64,000 bases of DNA from UMGS692 sp963653425 (GCA_963653425.1 CAVJWC010000003.1:1-64000), one strand, 5' to 3'. Positions 16,599-25,958 are shown, counted from the stretch's first letter. The notes: generated by a model from the sequence alone, not told the origin. A program made the numbers and translations.

Positions 16599-16976
16599 TC
16601 AGAATATCGTGGTAATCCCGGGTATCAGAAGACGCGGAAGGTATTCCGAGAGAAAGAGCATTACTTTTATCTGCATATAAGCCTGTCTGTAATCTTCGTT
16701 ATGAATAAAACTCATGCACTCGTTCATCCGCATATTTATCTCGCTTAAATCGCCGTGACTCAATATACATTCGGCTTTTTTACGGAGTTTTTCCCAATAA
16801 TCCACGGCGGACTGAAAACGCTCTTCGGTTATCGTACGGCAATCCGCTTCTATAAGCATTTCTTCGAGAAGGGAATTAAGTTCCGAGAAACCTTTGGTTA
16901 AAACCGTAAGTTCGAGCGTTCCGAAAAGAACGAGAATCGCCACCGCCGTAATAAGAGATATTACCGTTCTTTTCAT
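16599..16976 (-). CDS. DUF4363 family protein
   Basis: 125 residues: a membrane anchor (about 7 to 26), then an extracellular helical domain with heptad-like spacing (ELNSLLEEMLIEADCRTITEE). This matches DUF4363 proteins of spore-forming Firmicutes, which commonly sit next to a DUF421 gene as here. The 4-base ATGA overlap with the DUF421 gene indicates translational coupling. Biochemical role not known. Confidence 0.7.
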   Translation of the reverse strand: MKRTVISLITAVAILVLFGTLELTVLTKGFSELNSLLEEMLIEADCRTITEERFQSAVDYWEKLRKKAECILSHGDLSEINMRMNECMSFIHNEDYRQAYMQIKVMLFLSEYLPRLLIPGITTIF

Positions 16977-18010
16977 TTGCGCCCTCCTTTTACTTTGCGT
17001 CTTTTCTTCGCGTTTTTTGGTTTGCCGTCCGTTAAAGCGACTTGGTTTTCGTTATCGGTTTTGTTTTCGTAAGAGGTTTGACTTTCCGCCGTATTGCGAC
17101 TTTCGTTCTCGGCGTAGGGTTCGTGAGAGGTTTGGTTTTCACTTGTGATTTGCACTTCTTTTTCCGTTAAAGCGACTTGGTTTTCGTTATCGGTACGGTT
17201 TTCGTGCAAAGGCTTAACGGCTTGACTTGCGTTTTGCTCTTGGTTTTCGTTATTGATTTGGCTTGCGTTTGAGGCTTGACATTGACTTTCGTTTTCGTTT
17301 TGCGCGGAGGTTCGTTCGGATAAAGGGGCTTCCACCGTCACGACTTTACAGGGGAAATCGAAAACTTCGTAAGGTTTTCCTTTGACCTGCAGAACGGCGT
17401 GGTTTGCTCCGTCCACCGTCATAACGATAACATCTTTGAGTTTTACCCGTCTTTTTCTGAGTTCTTTTTCAATCTTCTCTCTGTCTATTCTGTCGTTAAG
17501 CTCTTCGAATGGCCATTCTCCGTCGGTTATTACGGGAACGGGGAATTCTCCCTGATATTTTCCGTCAAAATCGGGGTTTTTAATCACCGCAAGCTGACCG
17601 TTGGTTTCGACGAGAGCGTAATTTACTTCTTCGAGACTGAAACAGCCCGCGCTTCTCATTGCCTGTAAAAGGTCGGAAGCCCGCATATTCATCTCGGTGA
17701 GATTGCGGTAATTTATGCCCTCCTTGTCGATAACGATAATAGGTTTACCCGAAATCATCCGTTGGAATTTTCCGCTCCTCGTTAAAAGAACGGTAAGCTG
17801 ATGGAGAATAAACAAAGTCACGGCGGAAGTTATCCCCGTAGATATGGGAATGGACTTGTCGCCCATAGGCACGCACACAACTTCGGCAATAATAAGCGTT
17901 ATCACAAGTTCGTAAGGTTCCATTTCGCCTATCTGTCTTTTGCCCATAAGTCTGAATATTACCACGGTTACCGTGTAAACTATTATTGCCCTGATAAAAA
18001 CCGTAATCAT
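16973..18010 (-). CDS. DUF421 (YetF-like) membrane protein with a repetitive tail
   Basis: 345 residues. The N-terminal 90 residues hold three membrane helices (MITVFIRAIIVYTVTVVIFR...) and the family pattern FRLMGKRQIGEMEPYELVI. The following cytoplasmic domain has IVIDKEGINYRNL and the second half of the DUF421 fold. Family members usually end near residue 230. Here a tail of about 110 residues, very rich in Asn, Glu, Gln, Ser and Thr, follows and contains TDNENQVALT twice, then a basic end (KKRRKVKGGRK). The tail is unlike the rest of the protein. It is coupled to the DUF4363 gene and divergent from the ECF transporter gene. Its role, perhaps in spore or envelope maintenance, is inferred only from the family. 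Confidence 0.8.
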   Translation of the reverse strand: MITVFIRAIIVYTVTVVIFRLMGKRQIGEMEPYELVITLIIAEVVCVPMGDKSIPISTGITSAVTLFILHQLTVLLTRSGKFQRMISGKPIIVIDKEGINYRNLTEMNMRASDLLQAMRSAGCFSLEEVNYALVETNGQLAVIKNPDFDGKYQGEFPVPVITDGEWPFEELNDRIDREKIEKELRKRRVKLKDVIVMTVDGANHAVLQVKGKPYEVFDFPCKVVTVEAPLSERTSAQNENESQCQASNASQINNENQEQNASQAVKPLHENRTDNENQVALTEKEVQITSENQTSHEPYAENESRNTAESQTSYENKTDNENQVALTDGKPKNAKKRRKVKGGRK

Positions 18011-18036
18011 AATATCGGTAGTGTGCGTAATTTTTG

Positions 18037-18065
18037 TTTACATATTCGGGAAAACGGTGTATAAT
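18037..18065 (+). promoter_or_regulatory. Sigma-A promoter of the ECF S-component gene
   Basis: TTTACA (18037-18042), 17 bases, TATAAT (18060-18065), with the ATG 34 bases downstream. The leader is too short for a vitamin riboswitch. Confidence 0.75.
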
Positions 18066-18098
18066 TTCACCAACGTTTCCACAACGAGGAGGGAAATT

Positions 18099-18734
18099 AT
18101 GAAAAACAACCATTCCGCACAGGAAGCGGAAAGGGATTCCGTGACCAACGCGGACAACAACTCCGCGAAAACCCAAAAAGCTCCCTATTTTACGGCTAAA
18201 CGGGTAGCCGTTTTCGGAGTTATGACCGCGCTCAGCGTAGTTACCAACATCGTTTCGATTCCGATAACGGGAAGCAACTATCTTTCTTTCGCGTACGTAC
18301 CGTGCGTTCTCGCAGGTATGTTTCTGGGTATCCCGGGCGGTTTTCTCGTAGGACTGCTTGGCGACGTTATCGGCTGTATCGTAGCTCCTCACGGCGCGTG
18401 GCTTCCGCTTATAACTCTCGCGTCCACTCTTCTCGGCGGTATTCCCGGCATCATAACCTATCTCGCCAAAAAAAGAATGCCCGATATACTCGAAAGACGA
18501 CTCGAAAGAAACCTTCTTCTGTGGCTCAATCTTATCGTTATTCTTTTCGTATGTACGGCAGGCATAAACACTTACGCGTTGTTCCTTGCTTACTCCAAAG
18601 GCAAGACTTTCTGGGCTTATCTCGGAGTAAGACTTCCCTTCCAGTTCCTTATGCTCTTTGCCAACGGCGTGGTTATGACGGCGATAATCAACATTCCCGA
18701 GATACGGAAGCTTCTCGACGTTACGAGGCAGTAA
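18099..18734 (+). CDS. ECF transporter S component, FolT-like
   Basis: Substrate-binding membrane subunit of an energy-coupling-factor vitamin transporter. About 211 residues from the ATG at 18099, which has GAGGAGGG before it. After a hydrophilic N-terminus of about 30 residues come five to six membrane helices, with ALSVVTNIVSIPITGSNYLSF, then GMFLGIPGGFLVGLLGDVIGC, the Gly-rich pattern of S components. The layout is closest to folate-type (FolT) members, but the vitamin cannot be told without comparison. No EcfA/EcfT genes are in the window, so it would use a shared module coded elsewhere. Confidence 0.75.
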   Translation: MKNNHSAQEAERDSVTNADNNSAKTQKAPYFTAKRVAVFGVMTALSVVTNIVSIPITGSNYLSFAYVPCVLAGMFLGIPGGFLVGLLGDVIGCIVAPHGAWLPLITLASTLLGGIPGIITYLAKKRMPDILERRLERNLLLWLNLIVILFVCTAGINTYALFLAYSKGKTFWAYLGVRLPFQFLMLFANGVVMTAIINIPEIRKLLDVTRQ

Positions 18735-18825
18735 CCTATAGGCTTTCCCGAAAAGCTCGGAAAGCCTAACGACCGAAAAGGCTTAATAAAACCGACAGAC
18801 GAAACACGTTCGGTTTAATAAAACC

Positions 18826-18863
18826 AAAAAGCGACGAAGACTTACTCCGTCGCTTCTTTTTTG
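18826..18863. terminator. Bidirectional terminator between the ECF gene and dnaJ
   Basis: AAGCGACG (18829-18836) pairs with CGTCGCTT (18848-18855), with T-runs on both sides, so it can end the plus-strand ECF transcript and the minus-strand dnaJ transcript. A second hairpin (AGGCTTTCC/GGAAAGCCT, about 18739-18767) lies just before it. Confidence 0.75.
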
Positions 18864-18922
18864 TTTTCGTTTTTTTCGTCTGCGTTTTAAGCGCGCCTCC
18901 TCGGTGCAAAACGCACTCGGGC

Positions 18923-20029
18923 TTACTTCTTGTCGTACAGAGCCGAGATGTTGTCGAGGTAATCCTTTCTCTGCGGATAATTTCTGAGCGTCAGTTCTCT
19001 TTCGAGAGTGTCGAGCTTATCTTTCTGCTGACGGCTCATATTCTTGGGAACTTCTATAACTACCGTTATATAAAGGTCGCCCGTGCCTCGCGCGCTTCTT
19101 ATGCCTTTGCCTCTGAATCTTATGATTTCTCCGTTGGATATGCTTTCGGGAAGTTTATGCATCATCACGCCCGTAAGCGTGGGAATTTCTATTTCTCCGC
19201 CGTTTGCCGCCGTTGAAAGCGAAACGGGTACGGTTACGTATAAGTCCATACCGTCTCTGCGGAAAACCTTGCTTCTTTCTACGTTTATGACGAGAAGAAG
19301 TTTTCCGTTGACTCCGCCTGCGTAGCGACTTGCGTTACCCTGTTCGGCTATCGTTCTGATTTCGCCGTTCTCGACGCCCGCGGGGATATTGACGGTAATG
19401 GTCTTCTTCTTGGAAACCAGACCTTTGCCTCCGCAAGCCGTACATTTGTCGGTGATAATCTTACCCGTGCCTCCGCACTTGTCGCATACCGTCTGCGTCT
19501 GCTGAACGCCGAAAAGCGTCTGACGCTGGAATACCACTCTGCCCGTGCCGTTACATTTGTCGCAGGTCTTTACCGCGCTTGCAGATTTTGCTCCGCTGCC
19601 TCCGCAGGAAGAACACTTTTCGAGACGCGTGAAGTTTATCTCTTTCGAGCAACCCGTAGCCGCTTCCATAAAGGTAAGGTTTACCTGATAAGTAAGGTCG
19701 TCGCCCGTAGTATTCTGACGGGAAGATCTCCTTCCGCCCATTCCGAATATATCGAAAATATCCGAAAAATCAAAGCCCGCGCCCTGATTGAAACCGGAGA
19801 ATCCTGCGCCTTGGTCCATTTCGCCACGATCGTACTTACCTCTCTTCTCTTCGTTTCCGAGAATTTCGTAAGCTTCGTTGATCTCCTTCATTTTCTCGGT
19901 AGCTTCGGGATTGTTGGGGTTAAGGTCGGGATGATATTTCTTGGCGAGTTTTCTGTACGCCGATTTTATCTCGTCCTGAGTGGCTGTTTTTTCCACTCCG
20001 AGAACGCTGTAATAATCTTTCTGAGCCAT
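18923..20029 (-). CDS. dnaJ: Chaperone DnaJ
   Basis: Co-chaperone that delivers clients to DnaK and stimulates its ATPase. 368 residues: a J-domain with HPD at residues 33-35, a Gly/Phe-rich linker ([19 protein letters not shown]), four zinc-binding CxxCxGxG repeats ([32 protein letters not shown]) and the C-terminal substrate-binding domains. All family features are intact. It is the last gene of the hrcA-grpE-dnaK-dnaJ operon, but 294 bases separate it from dnaK, and that gap contains a copy of the dispersed repeat, so it may be partly uncoupled. Confidence 0.97.
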   Translation of the reverse strand: MAQKDYYSVLGVEKTATQDEIKSAYRKLAKKYHPDLNPNNPEATEKMKEINEAYEILGNEEKRGKYDRGEMDQGAGFSGFNQGAGFDFSDIFDIFGMGGRRSSRQNTTGDDLTYQVNLTFMEAATGCSKEINFTRLEKCSSCGGSGAKSASAVKTCDKCNGTGRVVFQRQTLFGVQQTQTVCDKCGGTGKIITDKCTACGGKGLVSKKKTITVNIPAGVENGEIRTIAEQGNASRYAGGVNGKLLLVINVERSKVFRRDGMDLYVTVPVSLSTAANGGEIEIPTLTGVMMHKLPESISNGEIIRFRGKGIRSARGTGDLYITVVIEVPKNMSRQQKDKLDTLERELTLRNYPQRKDYLDNISALYDKK

Positions 20030-20206
20030 TTTACGCTCCTTTATTTACTCAAAAGAGGGCGAGGTTGCCCGCGCCCTTTCTATATTTATCGTTTTCAGCG
20101 CGACATTCTTTATCGCTAATTACCGCAACCGCAAAGCTCCCGATATAGTGAAAACACGTGAGTTGCGGCGCGAAGCGTTTTTGCGGAGAAGAAATCGCCA
20201 CCGTGG

Positions 20207-20322
20207 GGTTCAGTTTAGCCAAGGCAAACTGCCGAGAGCGTACTCGGGGTACGTGCGAGGCAGTTTAACGATGGATAAACCGATTTATTCCCGCAAAAAT
20301 ATTAGTGAGAATGAATGGAACG
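20207..20322. repeat. Dispersed intergenic repeat, copy 2
   Basis: Aligns with 9783-9896 over about 115 bases and contains internal palindromic parts (GAGAGCGTACTCGGGGTACGTGC). It fills most of the dnaK-dnaJ gap. The rest of the gap (20030-20206) holds a CCGCAAC/GTTGCGG inverted pair but no gene. Confidence 0.6.
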
Positions 20323-20323
20323 C

Positions 20324-22144
20324 TTAATCAGCGTCTTTGATGTCGTAGTCTACGCCGTCGGAAGAACCTTCCTGAGATCCTCCCTGAGCGTTGTTGTCTC
20401 CGCCCTGAGCCTGCTGATACAGCTTCTGAATGATAGGAGCGGTATTGTTGGAGAGGTCTTCTTCGGCTTTCTTAACCGATTCGGGATCGCCCTTTTCGAG
20501 AGCTTCTTTAGCTTTCCCGATCTCTTCTTCGAGTTTAGCCTTGTCGTCTGCGCTGAACTTGTCGCCGTTGTCTCTTACGAGAGTTTCCATCTGAATGATG
20601 GTTGCGTCGAGTCTGTTCTTTTCTTCGACCGTCTGCTGACGTTTCTTGTCTTCTTCGGCGTACTTTTCGGCGTCTTTGACAGCCTTATCGATTTCTTCTT
20701 CGCTGAGGTTGGTGCTTGCGGTGATTTCGATGGACTGAGCCTTGTTGGTACCCTTATCGGTAGCCGTTACGTGAACGATACCGTTTGCGTCGATGTCGAA
20801 TTTAACTTCGATCTGAGGAATACCTCTTCTTGCCGGCGGAATACCCGTGAGTTCGAAACGACCGAGCGTCTTGTTATCGGCAGCCATAGGTCTTTCGCCC
20901 TGAAGAACGTGAATGCTTACGCTGGTCTGGTTATCCGCAGCCGTCGAGAAGATCTGAGATTTGCTCGTGGGAATGGTGGTGTTTCTGTCGATAATTCTGG
21001 TACATACTCCGCCGAGAGTTTCGATACCCAAAGACAACGGAGTTACGTCGAGAAGAATTACGTCGTTAACGTCGCCCGCAAGAATACCTGCCTGAATAGC
21101 TGCGCCCATAGCAACGCATTCGTCGGGGTTGATTCCCTTGTAAGGCTCTTTGCCCGTAAGTTTCTTAACAGCTTCCACGACTGCGGGGATACGGGTGGAA
21201 CCGCCTACAAGTATAACTTTGCTGATGTCGTTGTAGGTGAGTTTTGCGTCTTCCATAGCCTGCTGTGCGGGCTGAATGGTCTTCTTTATAAGGTCTTCGG
21301 TCATCTGATCGAATTTAGCTCTCGTAAGATCTATATCGAGGTGCTTGGGACCGGTTGCGTCTGCCGTGATGAAGGGCAGATTGATGTTGGTTTTAAGAAC
21401 GCTGGAAAGTTCGATCTTTGCTTTTTCAGCGGCTTCCTTAAGTCTCTGCATAGCCATCTTGTCTTTGCTGAGGTCAACGCCGTTGGACTTCTTGAATTCG
21501 TCGATAAGATAATCCATTATTCTCTTATCGAAATCGTCGCCGCCCAGTCTGCCGTTACCGTTGGTTGCGAGAACTTCGAAAACGCCGTCGCCTATATCGA
21601 GGATGGATACGTCGAACGTTCCGCCGCCGAGGTCGTAAATCATAACCTTCTGGTTCTTGTCTTCGCCTTTGTTAAGACCGTAAGCAAAAGCTGCCGCGGT
21701 AGGTTCGTTTACTATACGAAGAACTTCGAGACCTGCGATCTTGCCTGCGTCTTTGGTTGCCTGACGCTGACTGTCCGAGAAGTATGCGGGAACGGTGATA
21801 ACCGCCTGAGTAACGGTTTCTCCGAGGTATGCTTCCGCGTCTTTTTTAAGTTTGGAAAGAATCATAGCCGAGATTTCCTGCGGCGTATATTTCTTACCGT
21901 CTATATCTACGGTGTAATTACTGCCCATTTCTCTCTTTATGGAGATAACGGTTCTTTCGCTGTTTACGACAGCCTGACGCTTAGCTACCTGACCTACCAG
22001 TCTTTCGCCTTCCTTAGTGAAAGCTACGACGGACGGCGTGGTTCTTGCGCCTTCGCTGTTGGGGATAACTACGGGTTCGCCGCCTTCGAGAACGGCTACG
22101 CAGCTGTTGGTTGTTCCTAAGTCAATACCGATAATTTTTGCCAT
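20324..22144 (-). CDS. dnaK: Chaperone DnaK (Hsp70)
   Basis: ATP-dependent Hsp70 chaperone, 606 residues from the ATG at 22144 ([15 protein letters not shown]); a GTG 12 bases upstream is less likely because AAAGGAG fits the ATG. The nucleotide-binding domain has DLGTTNSC, the phosphate-2 motif [15 protein letters not shown] and the adenosine motif [10 protein letters not shown]. The substrate-binding domain and a flexible tail ending in DYDIKDAD follow. The tail is Gly/Gln/Asn-rich ([16 protein letters not shown]), common in Gram-positive DnaK. It lies between grpE and dnaJ in the CIRCE-controlled operon. Confidence 0.98.
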   Translation of the reverse strand: MAKIIGIDLGTTNSCVAVLEGGEPVVIPNSEGARTTPSVVAFTKEGERLVGQVAKRQAVVNSERTVISIKREMGSNYTVDIDGKKYTPQEISAMILSKLKKDAEAYLGETVTQAVITVPAYFSDSQRQATKDAGKIAGLEVLRIVNEPTAAAFAYGLNKGEDKNQKVMIYDLGGGTFDVSILDIGDGVFEVLATNGNGRLGGDDFDKRIMDYLIDEFKKSNGVDLSKDKMAMQRLKEAAEKAKIELSSVLKTNINLPFITADATGPKHLDIDLTRAKFDQMTEDLIKKTIQPAQQAMEDAKLTYNDISKVILVGGSTRIPAVVEAVKKLTGKEPYKGINPDECVAMGAAIQAGILAGDVNDVILLDVTPLSLGIETLGGVCTRIIDRNTTIPTSKSQIFSTAADNQTSVSIHVLQGERPMAADNKTLGRFELTGIPPARRGIPQIEVKFDIDANGIVHVTATDKGTNKAQSIEITASTNLSEEEIDKAVKDAEKYAEEDKKRQQTVEEKNRLDATIIQMETLVRDNGDKFSADDKAKLEEEIGKAKEALEKGDPESVKKAEEDLSNNTAPIIQKLYQQAQGGDNNAQGGSQEGSSDGVDYDIKDAD

Positions 22145-22224
22145 ATATTTATTCACTCCTTTTTTCGTTAATTCTTATTTGTCTGTTGTATGTCAACCGA
22201 AGGCTTGCGCCTGCGGATTGTTTT

Positions 22225-22869
22225 TTATACTCCTACGATAACCTGCGGATACCGAAGAATCTTGTCGCCCTGACGGAAACCCTTTGCGGCTACGCCTAAG
22301 ACTACGCCTTTAAGAGCTTCGTCGTCAACGTGTTGTTTCACAACGGCGTTTGCCGTATTGGGATCGAAAACCGTTCCCAGAACTTCGATTTCTTCTATTC
22401 CTACGTCGGAAAGAATCTTTTCGAACTGTCTCAGAATCAAATCCAACGCGGCTAAAGTAGCCTGATCCGAAACGCTTTGTTTTGCTCTGTCGAAGGTGTC
22501 CAGAACGGGCATCATCTTCTGAATCACGAAGCCCTTTCCTTCTTCCGTCGCAGACTCTTTTACCTGAGCGTTTCTCGTTTTGAATCTGTCGAAGTCGTTT
22601 TTAAGTCCGGCAAGCTTTCCGAGATAATCGTCGGCTTTCTTTGCCATAGCTTCTTTTTCGGCTTTCAGATTCTCGTTTTCTTTTCTGAGTTCTTCGGCTT
22701 CGAGAATGATCTTTTCGTTTTCCTTAGCCAAAGCCTCTATATGCTCAATAAGTTTGCCTTTCGAAAGCTTTCTGAGTTCTTCGGGAAGGTCGGTTTCCTG
22801 AACTTCTTCGTTGCTTTGAAGGTTTTCTTCGAGGTTAACCTCATTGTTTTCATTCTTTTTTTCTTCCAT
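22225..22869 (-). CDS. grpE: Nucleotide exchange factor GrpE
   Basis: 214-residue cofactor that releases ADP from DnaK. A Glu/Asn-rich N-terminus (about 45 residues) leads into the long dimerising coiled coil (ALAKENEKIILEAEELRK and on) and the C-terminal beta domain with GVEEIEVLGTVFDPN-like and VVLGVAAKGFRQGDKILR segments. Sits 9 bases behind hrcA and before dnaK. Confidence 0.95.
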   Translation of the reverse strand: MEEKKNENNEVNLEENLQSNEEVQETDLPEELRKLSKGKLIEHIEALAKENEKIILEAEELRKENENLKAEKEAMAKKADDYLGKLAGLKNDFDRFKTRNAQVKESATEEGKGFVIQKMMPVLDTFDRAKQSVSDQATLAALDLILRQFEKILSDVGIEEIEVLGTVFDPNTANAVVKQHVDDEALKGVVLGVAAKGFRQGDKILRYPQVIVGV

Positions 22870-22878
22870 TTTATCTCC

Positions 22879-23919
22879 TTAAAGCGGTTTCGAATCGTCC
22901 TCGGTAAGTATCTTGTCGATAAGCTTACCTATATGTTCGAGAACGGATATTACCTTAGTATAGTCCATTCTGACCGGTCCGATAACTCCCGCACTGCCTA
23001 ACGTTTTGTCGTTGACGCTGATTTTCGCCGAAACCGACGAACAGCCTTCGGGAAGATTCTCTTCTTCCTGTCCGATTTTGACAACCACTTCGAATTTCTC
23101 GTCCGTGGTATCGAATATCTCGGCAAGGTCTTCCTTGGATTCAAGCCTCATCATAAAGTCTTTGGCTTTGGAAGCGTCGCTGTATTCGGGATAATCGAAA
23201 ATCCTGCTGCTTCCCGCCGTCAAAACTTCGCCTTTTTCGTGAGAACTCTTTTTGAGTATCTCGACTATTCGTCTGTAAAGCTCCTTGTATAAAGCAAATT
23301 CCACCGAAAGATCGCTTTTTATGTTATCGAAGTCTTCCGCTTCGCTGACTTTCTTTCCTACGAAAACCTTGTTAAGCCAGTTGTTTGCCGTTCTGAGCGA
23401 CTCGGAATCCATATCGCCCGGAAGGTCTATGATGTTGTCTTTGAGAACGCTGCTGTCGGTAACCACTACGAGAAGAGCCGATCTTCCGTTGAGTTCCACG
23501 ACCGTGACCTTTCGGATAACGTCGTCTTTATCGGGAATCTGCACCACTACCGACGTGAGATTGGTCATTTCGCTGATAACCTTGGCGGCGTTTGTTACCA
23601 ATTCTTCCACGGAATCGGTCTTGCGCTGAAAGTAACCGTCGATAACCTTGATTTCTTCGTCGGTAAGAGGCTTAGCCGTCATAAGTTCGTCAACGTACAT
23701 TCTGAACGCCTTCTGAGAAGGTATTCTACCCGCGGAAACGTGCGGCTGAACGAGATAACCCATACTTTCGAGCGCGCTCAGTTCGTTTCTCACCGTGGCA
23801 GGCGAACAGTCGGACAGATATTTGTCGCAGATGTTCTTACTCGAAACGGGTTCAGCCGTCTCGATATAATCGTCTACGACAGCTTTAAGTATCTTTCTTT
23901 TTCTGTCGCTTAAAACCAT
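22879..23919 (-). CDS. hrcA: Heat-inducible transcription repressor HrcA
   Basis: Repressor of class I heat-shock genes that binds CIRCE and is kept active by GroEL. 346 residues from the ATG at 23919 (MVLSDRKRKILKAVVDDYIE), which has a GGAGG site 7 bases upstream; the longer frame would include the promoter. The winged-helix part includes SSKNICDKYLSDCSPATVRNELSALE, and the C-terminal half is the HrcA dimerisation domain. First gene of the operon, directly behind a CIRCE site, so it controls its own synthesis. Confidence 0.97.
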   Translation of the reverse strand: MVLSDRKRKILKAVVDDYIETAEPVSSKNICDKYLSDCSPATVRNELSALESMGYLVQPHVSAGRIPSQKAFRMYVDELMTAKPLTDEEIKVIDGYFQRKTDSVEELVTNAAKVISEMTNLTSVVVQIPDKDDVIRKVTVVELNGRSALLVVVTDSSVLKDNIIDLPGDMDSESLRTANNWLNKVFVGKKVSEAEDFDNIKSDLSVEFALYKELYRRIVEILKKSSHEKGEVLTAGSSRIFDYPEYSDASKAKDFMMRLESKEDLAEIFDTTDEKFEVVVKIGQEEENLPEGCSSVSAKISVNDKTLGSAGVIGPVRMDYTKVISVLEHIGKLIDKILTEDDSKPL

Positions 23920-23965
23920 TCTTACCTCCTTCGTTAGCTCCCGTAGCAACTTTTTTGCTCGGGTG

Positions 23966-23992
23966 TTAGCACTCTTTCCTTTTGACTGCCAA
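23966..23992 (-). promoter_or_regulatory. CIRCE operator of the hrcA operon
   Basis: TTAGCACTC (23966-23974), 9 bases, GACTGCCAA (23984-23992), read on the plus strand. The consensus is TTAGCACTC-N9-GAGTGCTAA, so the left arm is perfect and the right arm has 7 of 9. It overlaps the transcription start of the promoter next to it, as expected for HrcA repression. Confidence 0.93.
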
Positions 23993-23993
23993 A

Positions 23994-24022
23994 ATGATAC
24001 CACCCTAAGGAAAGTTTGTCAA
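23994..24022 (-). promoter_or_regulatory. Sigma-A promoter of the hrcA operon
   Basis: TTGACA (24022-24017), 17 bases, TATCAT (23999-23994) on the minus strand, directly upstream of the CIRCE site. Confidence 0.88.
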
Positions 24023-24072
24023 GTGTTTTTTACAAAATTTTTCAAAATTTTTTTAAGATTTTTAACTGCGCG

Positions 24073-24100
24073 AAAAAAAGGCTTTCCGAAGAAAGCCTTT
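24073..24100 (-). terminator. Terminator after the degV-lytTR unit
   Basis: AAAGGCTTTC/GAAAGCCTTT 10-bp stem with a CGAA loop (24077-24100) and a T7 tail on the minus strand. The stretch from 24101 to 24220 has no gene; it holds a partial copy of the dispersed repeat at 24181-24216. Confidence 0.8.
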
Positions 24101-24180
24101 CTGTAATATTCTAAGTATATATATATTCTGAGTATACGTTCGGTCTTTTTTTGCTATGCGTTCGGTCGGCGTAGCGTTCG

Positions 24181-24216
24181 TCCACCCGTAAAAATACAGT
24201 GGGAATGAAGGGAACG
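24181..24216. repeat. Dispersed intergenic repeat, partial copy 3
   Basis: CCCGTAAAAATACAGTGGG and GAATGAAGGGAACG match the right-hand end of the repeat copies at 9783-9896 and 20207-20322. Confidence 0.5.
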
Positions 24217-24220
24217 TCCG

Positions 24221-24937
24221 TTATTTATTCATAACGTAGTCGTAGTAGATTTTCTTTTTGAAGGAAGCTCCGTCTTTGGGGATAGGAATAACCTTTTCGT
24301 TTTTCAACAGAAAACCGTTGCCTTTGACGCCTTCCACGTAATCCATATTTACAAGATAGCTTTTGTGACACCTCAAAAAGTTATCGAAACCGCTGAGTTT
24401 AACGGAATATTCGTCGAGTTTTCCGTAAGTTTCGATCTGCGTTTCGTCGCTCATATGGAAAGTAAGACGTTTGTCGTTGCTTTCGACGTAGATAAGCTTT
24501 CCCAGCGGAACGTCTACGTTAACGCCTTCCGTTCTCACCTGAATAACGCCCACGTCGGCGCGCGTGTATTGTTTAAGGTATTTGTCGAGAACGCTGTACA
24601 GCTGATTTTCGTCAAGAGGCTTTAACAGATAGGCAAAAGCCCTCACCGAATAGCCTTCGAGAGCAAATTCGCGCGAACTCGATATAAACACGATACCCAC
24701 GCCCGAATTGACCGTTCGTATCTTTTCGGCAAGGTTTATGCCGTTCATATCGCCAAGCACTATATCGAGAAGAAGAAGGTCGAATTCCTTTTTCCTCGTG
24801 GATTCGAGAAGGGTTCTTCCCGTTTCGTGCAGTTCGATAACGCATTCTTCGCCCTTGTCGTGAAAATACCCGGTGATTTTCTCCATCAGCGTTTTTCTGT
24901 CCGAATAACAATCGTCGCAAATCGCAATGCTTATCAT
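24221..24937 (-). CDS. LytTR-type response regulator
   Basis: 238-residue transcription factor. The receiver domain (1 to about 120) has the acidic pair CDD, the phospho-acceptor Asp in DLLLLDIVLGD, a Ser (FISSS) and the Lys in LLKPLDE. The LytTR DNA-binding domain (about 140 to 235) has VIYVESNDKRLTFHM-like and FLRCHKSYLVNMDYV segments, as in AgrA, VirR and LytR. The ATG at 24937 is chosen because the family begins with MISIAICDD; it follows the degV stop by one base. No partner kinase is next to it, so it may be an orphan or act on a distant signal. Confidence 0.85.
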   Translation of the reverse strand: MISIAICDDCYSDRKTLMEKITGYFHDKGEECVIELHETGRTLLESTRKKEFDLLLLDIVLGDMNGINLAEKIRTVNSGVGIVFISSSREFALEGYSVRAFAYLLKPLDENQLYSVLDKYLKQYTRADVGVIQVRTEGVNVDVPLGKLIYVESNDKRLTFHMSDETQIETYGKLDEYSVKLSGFDNFLRCHKSYLVNMDYVEGVKGNGFLLKNEKVIPIPKDGASFKKKIYYDYVMNK

Positions 24938-24938
24938 C

Positions 24939-25958
24939 TTAGTCTTCCTTATATTCTTCGAGAATGTTTTCCGCGCGCTTTTTGAGTTTATCAGCTTTTT
25001 CGAGAAGCTTGTCGGCTTTCGCCTTTTCTTTCTTGGGAATTTCGGGCTTTTCCGCTTCGAAAAGCTCGTAAAGGTCACTGCAATATTTGAGTTTCTTACT
25101 GCAGGCTATAGCCAAAGCTCCGTCGCCTATATGACAGGCAACCGAAAGAGGAAGCGCGGAAAGATACACGTCGTAATAGGGGAACTTCTTTTTAATCTGT
25201 TCCGCGAAACTTACCGCTTCTTCGTCATTTCCCGTATAAGCCACGGCTAAATTCAGTCGGGGTTCTTTCTCGGAAGCTTTTCCGCCGAAACGCTTTTCAA
25301 GGTCGTTTTCTATAGCGTTTATCATTTCGGCTCTTGCGTGTTTTACGCCCTTTTCTTTCTTATAAGCTTCGAGCTTTCCGCCGTGAATCTGCAGAACGGG
25401 CTTGATTTTGAGTATGGTGCCTATAGCCGCGGCGGCAACGGAAATTCTTCCGCCCTTTTTGAGGTACCAGAGCGTATCGACCATTATATAAATGGAAGAT
25501 TCGGAAGCGACTTTTTCGAGAGCCTGTTTAATCTCTGAAGCCGTGAGTCCTTTGTCTCTTAAAGTAATGGCGTCGAGTACCGACTGACGTTGAGTTACGG
25601 AAATTCTATGGTTGTCCACGACGTAGACTTTGCCCGAGAACTCTTCTCTCTCAGAGTAAAGCAACGCGTTCTCGCAGGAAGCAGAAAGCCCGGACGACAT
25701 TGGGATATAAACGACTTCGTCGCTATCTGAAAGAGCCTTTCTCCAAGCTTCGGTAACGCTTTCTTCCGAAGGTTGCGACGTGGAAACGTCAAAGGACTTA
25801 CCGAGACGCTCGAAAAACTGACTTTGAGTTATATCGACGTTTTCGAACATCACCGCGGAATCTATTATAAAAGGCATGGGAACTATCCCTACGCCGAGAG
25901 TTTGCGCTTCAACGGCGGATATTCCGCTGTTGGAATCGGTTATTATAGCCGTTTTCAT
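24939..25958 (-). CDS. DegV family fatty-acid-binding protein
   Basis: 339 residues; the DegV fold binds a fatty acid and, as FakB, presents it to the kinase FakA. Visible markers are TDSNSGIS at the N-terminus, the lipid-pocket motif STSQPSEESV, YIPMSSGLSAS and the Leu/Lys-rich LWYLKKGGRISVAAAAIG. The last 45 residues are an extra Lys/Glu-rich coiled coil (KEKAKADKLLEKADKLKKR), longer than usual. It is co-transcribed with the LytTR regulator, an unusual pairing. Confidence 0.85.
   Translation of the reverse strand: MKTAIITDSNSGISAVEAQTLGVGIVPMPFIIDSAVMFENVDITQSQFFERLGKSFDVSTSQPSEESVTEAWRKALSDSDEVVYIPMSSGLSASCENALLYSEREEFSGKVYVVDNHRISVTQRQSVLDAITLRDKGLTASEIKQALEKVASESSIYIMVDTLWYLKKGGRISVAAAAIGTILKIKPVLQIHGGKLEAYKKEKGVKHARAEMINAIENDLEKRFGGKASEKEPRLNLAVAYTGNDEEAVSFAEQIKKKFPYYDVYLSALPLSVACHIGDGALAIACSKKLKYCSDLYELFEAEKPEIPKKEKAKADKLLEKADKLKKRAENILEEYKED

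Noticed and set aside
16900..17320. CRISPR-like repeats in the DUF421 gene tail
   Set aside because: The repeats lie in frame inside a coding region, are unevenly spaced and no cas gene is near.
18010..18098. Vitamin riboswitch before the ECF S component
   Set aside because: The promoter at 18037-18065 leaves only about 30 bases of leader.
20315..22120. 601-codon plus-strand frame opposite dnaK
   Set aside because: Exact antisense shadow of dnaK caused by codon bias; no ribosome site and no family features.
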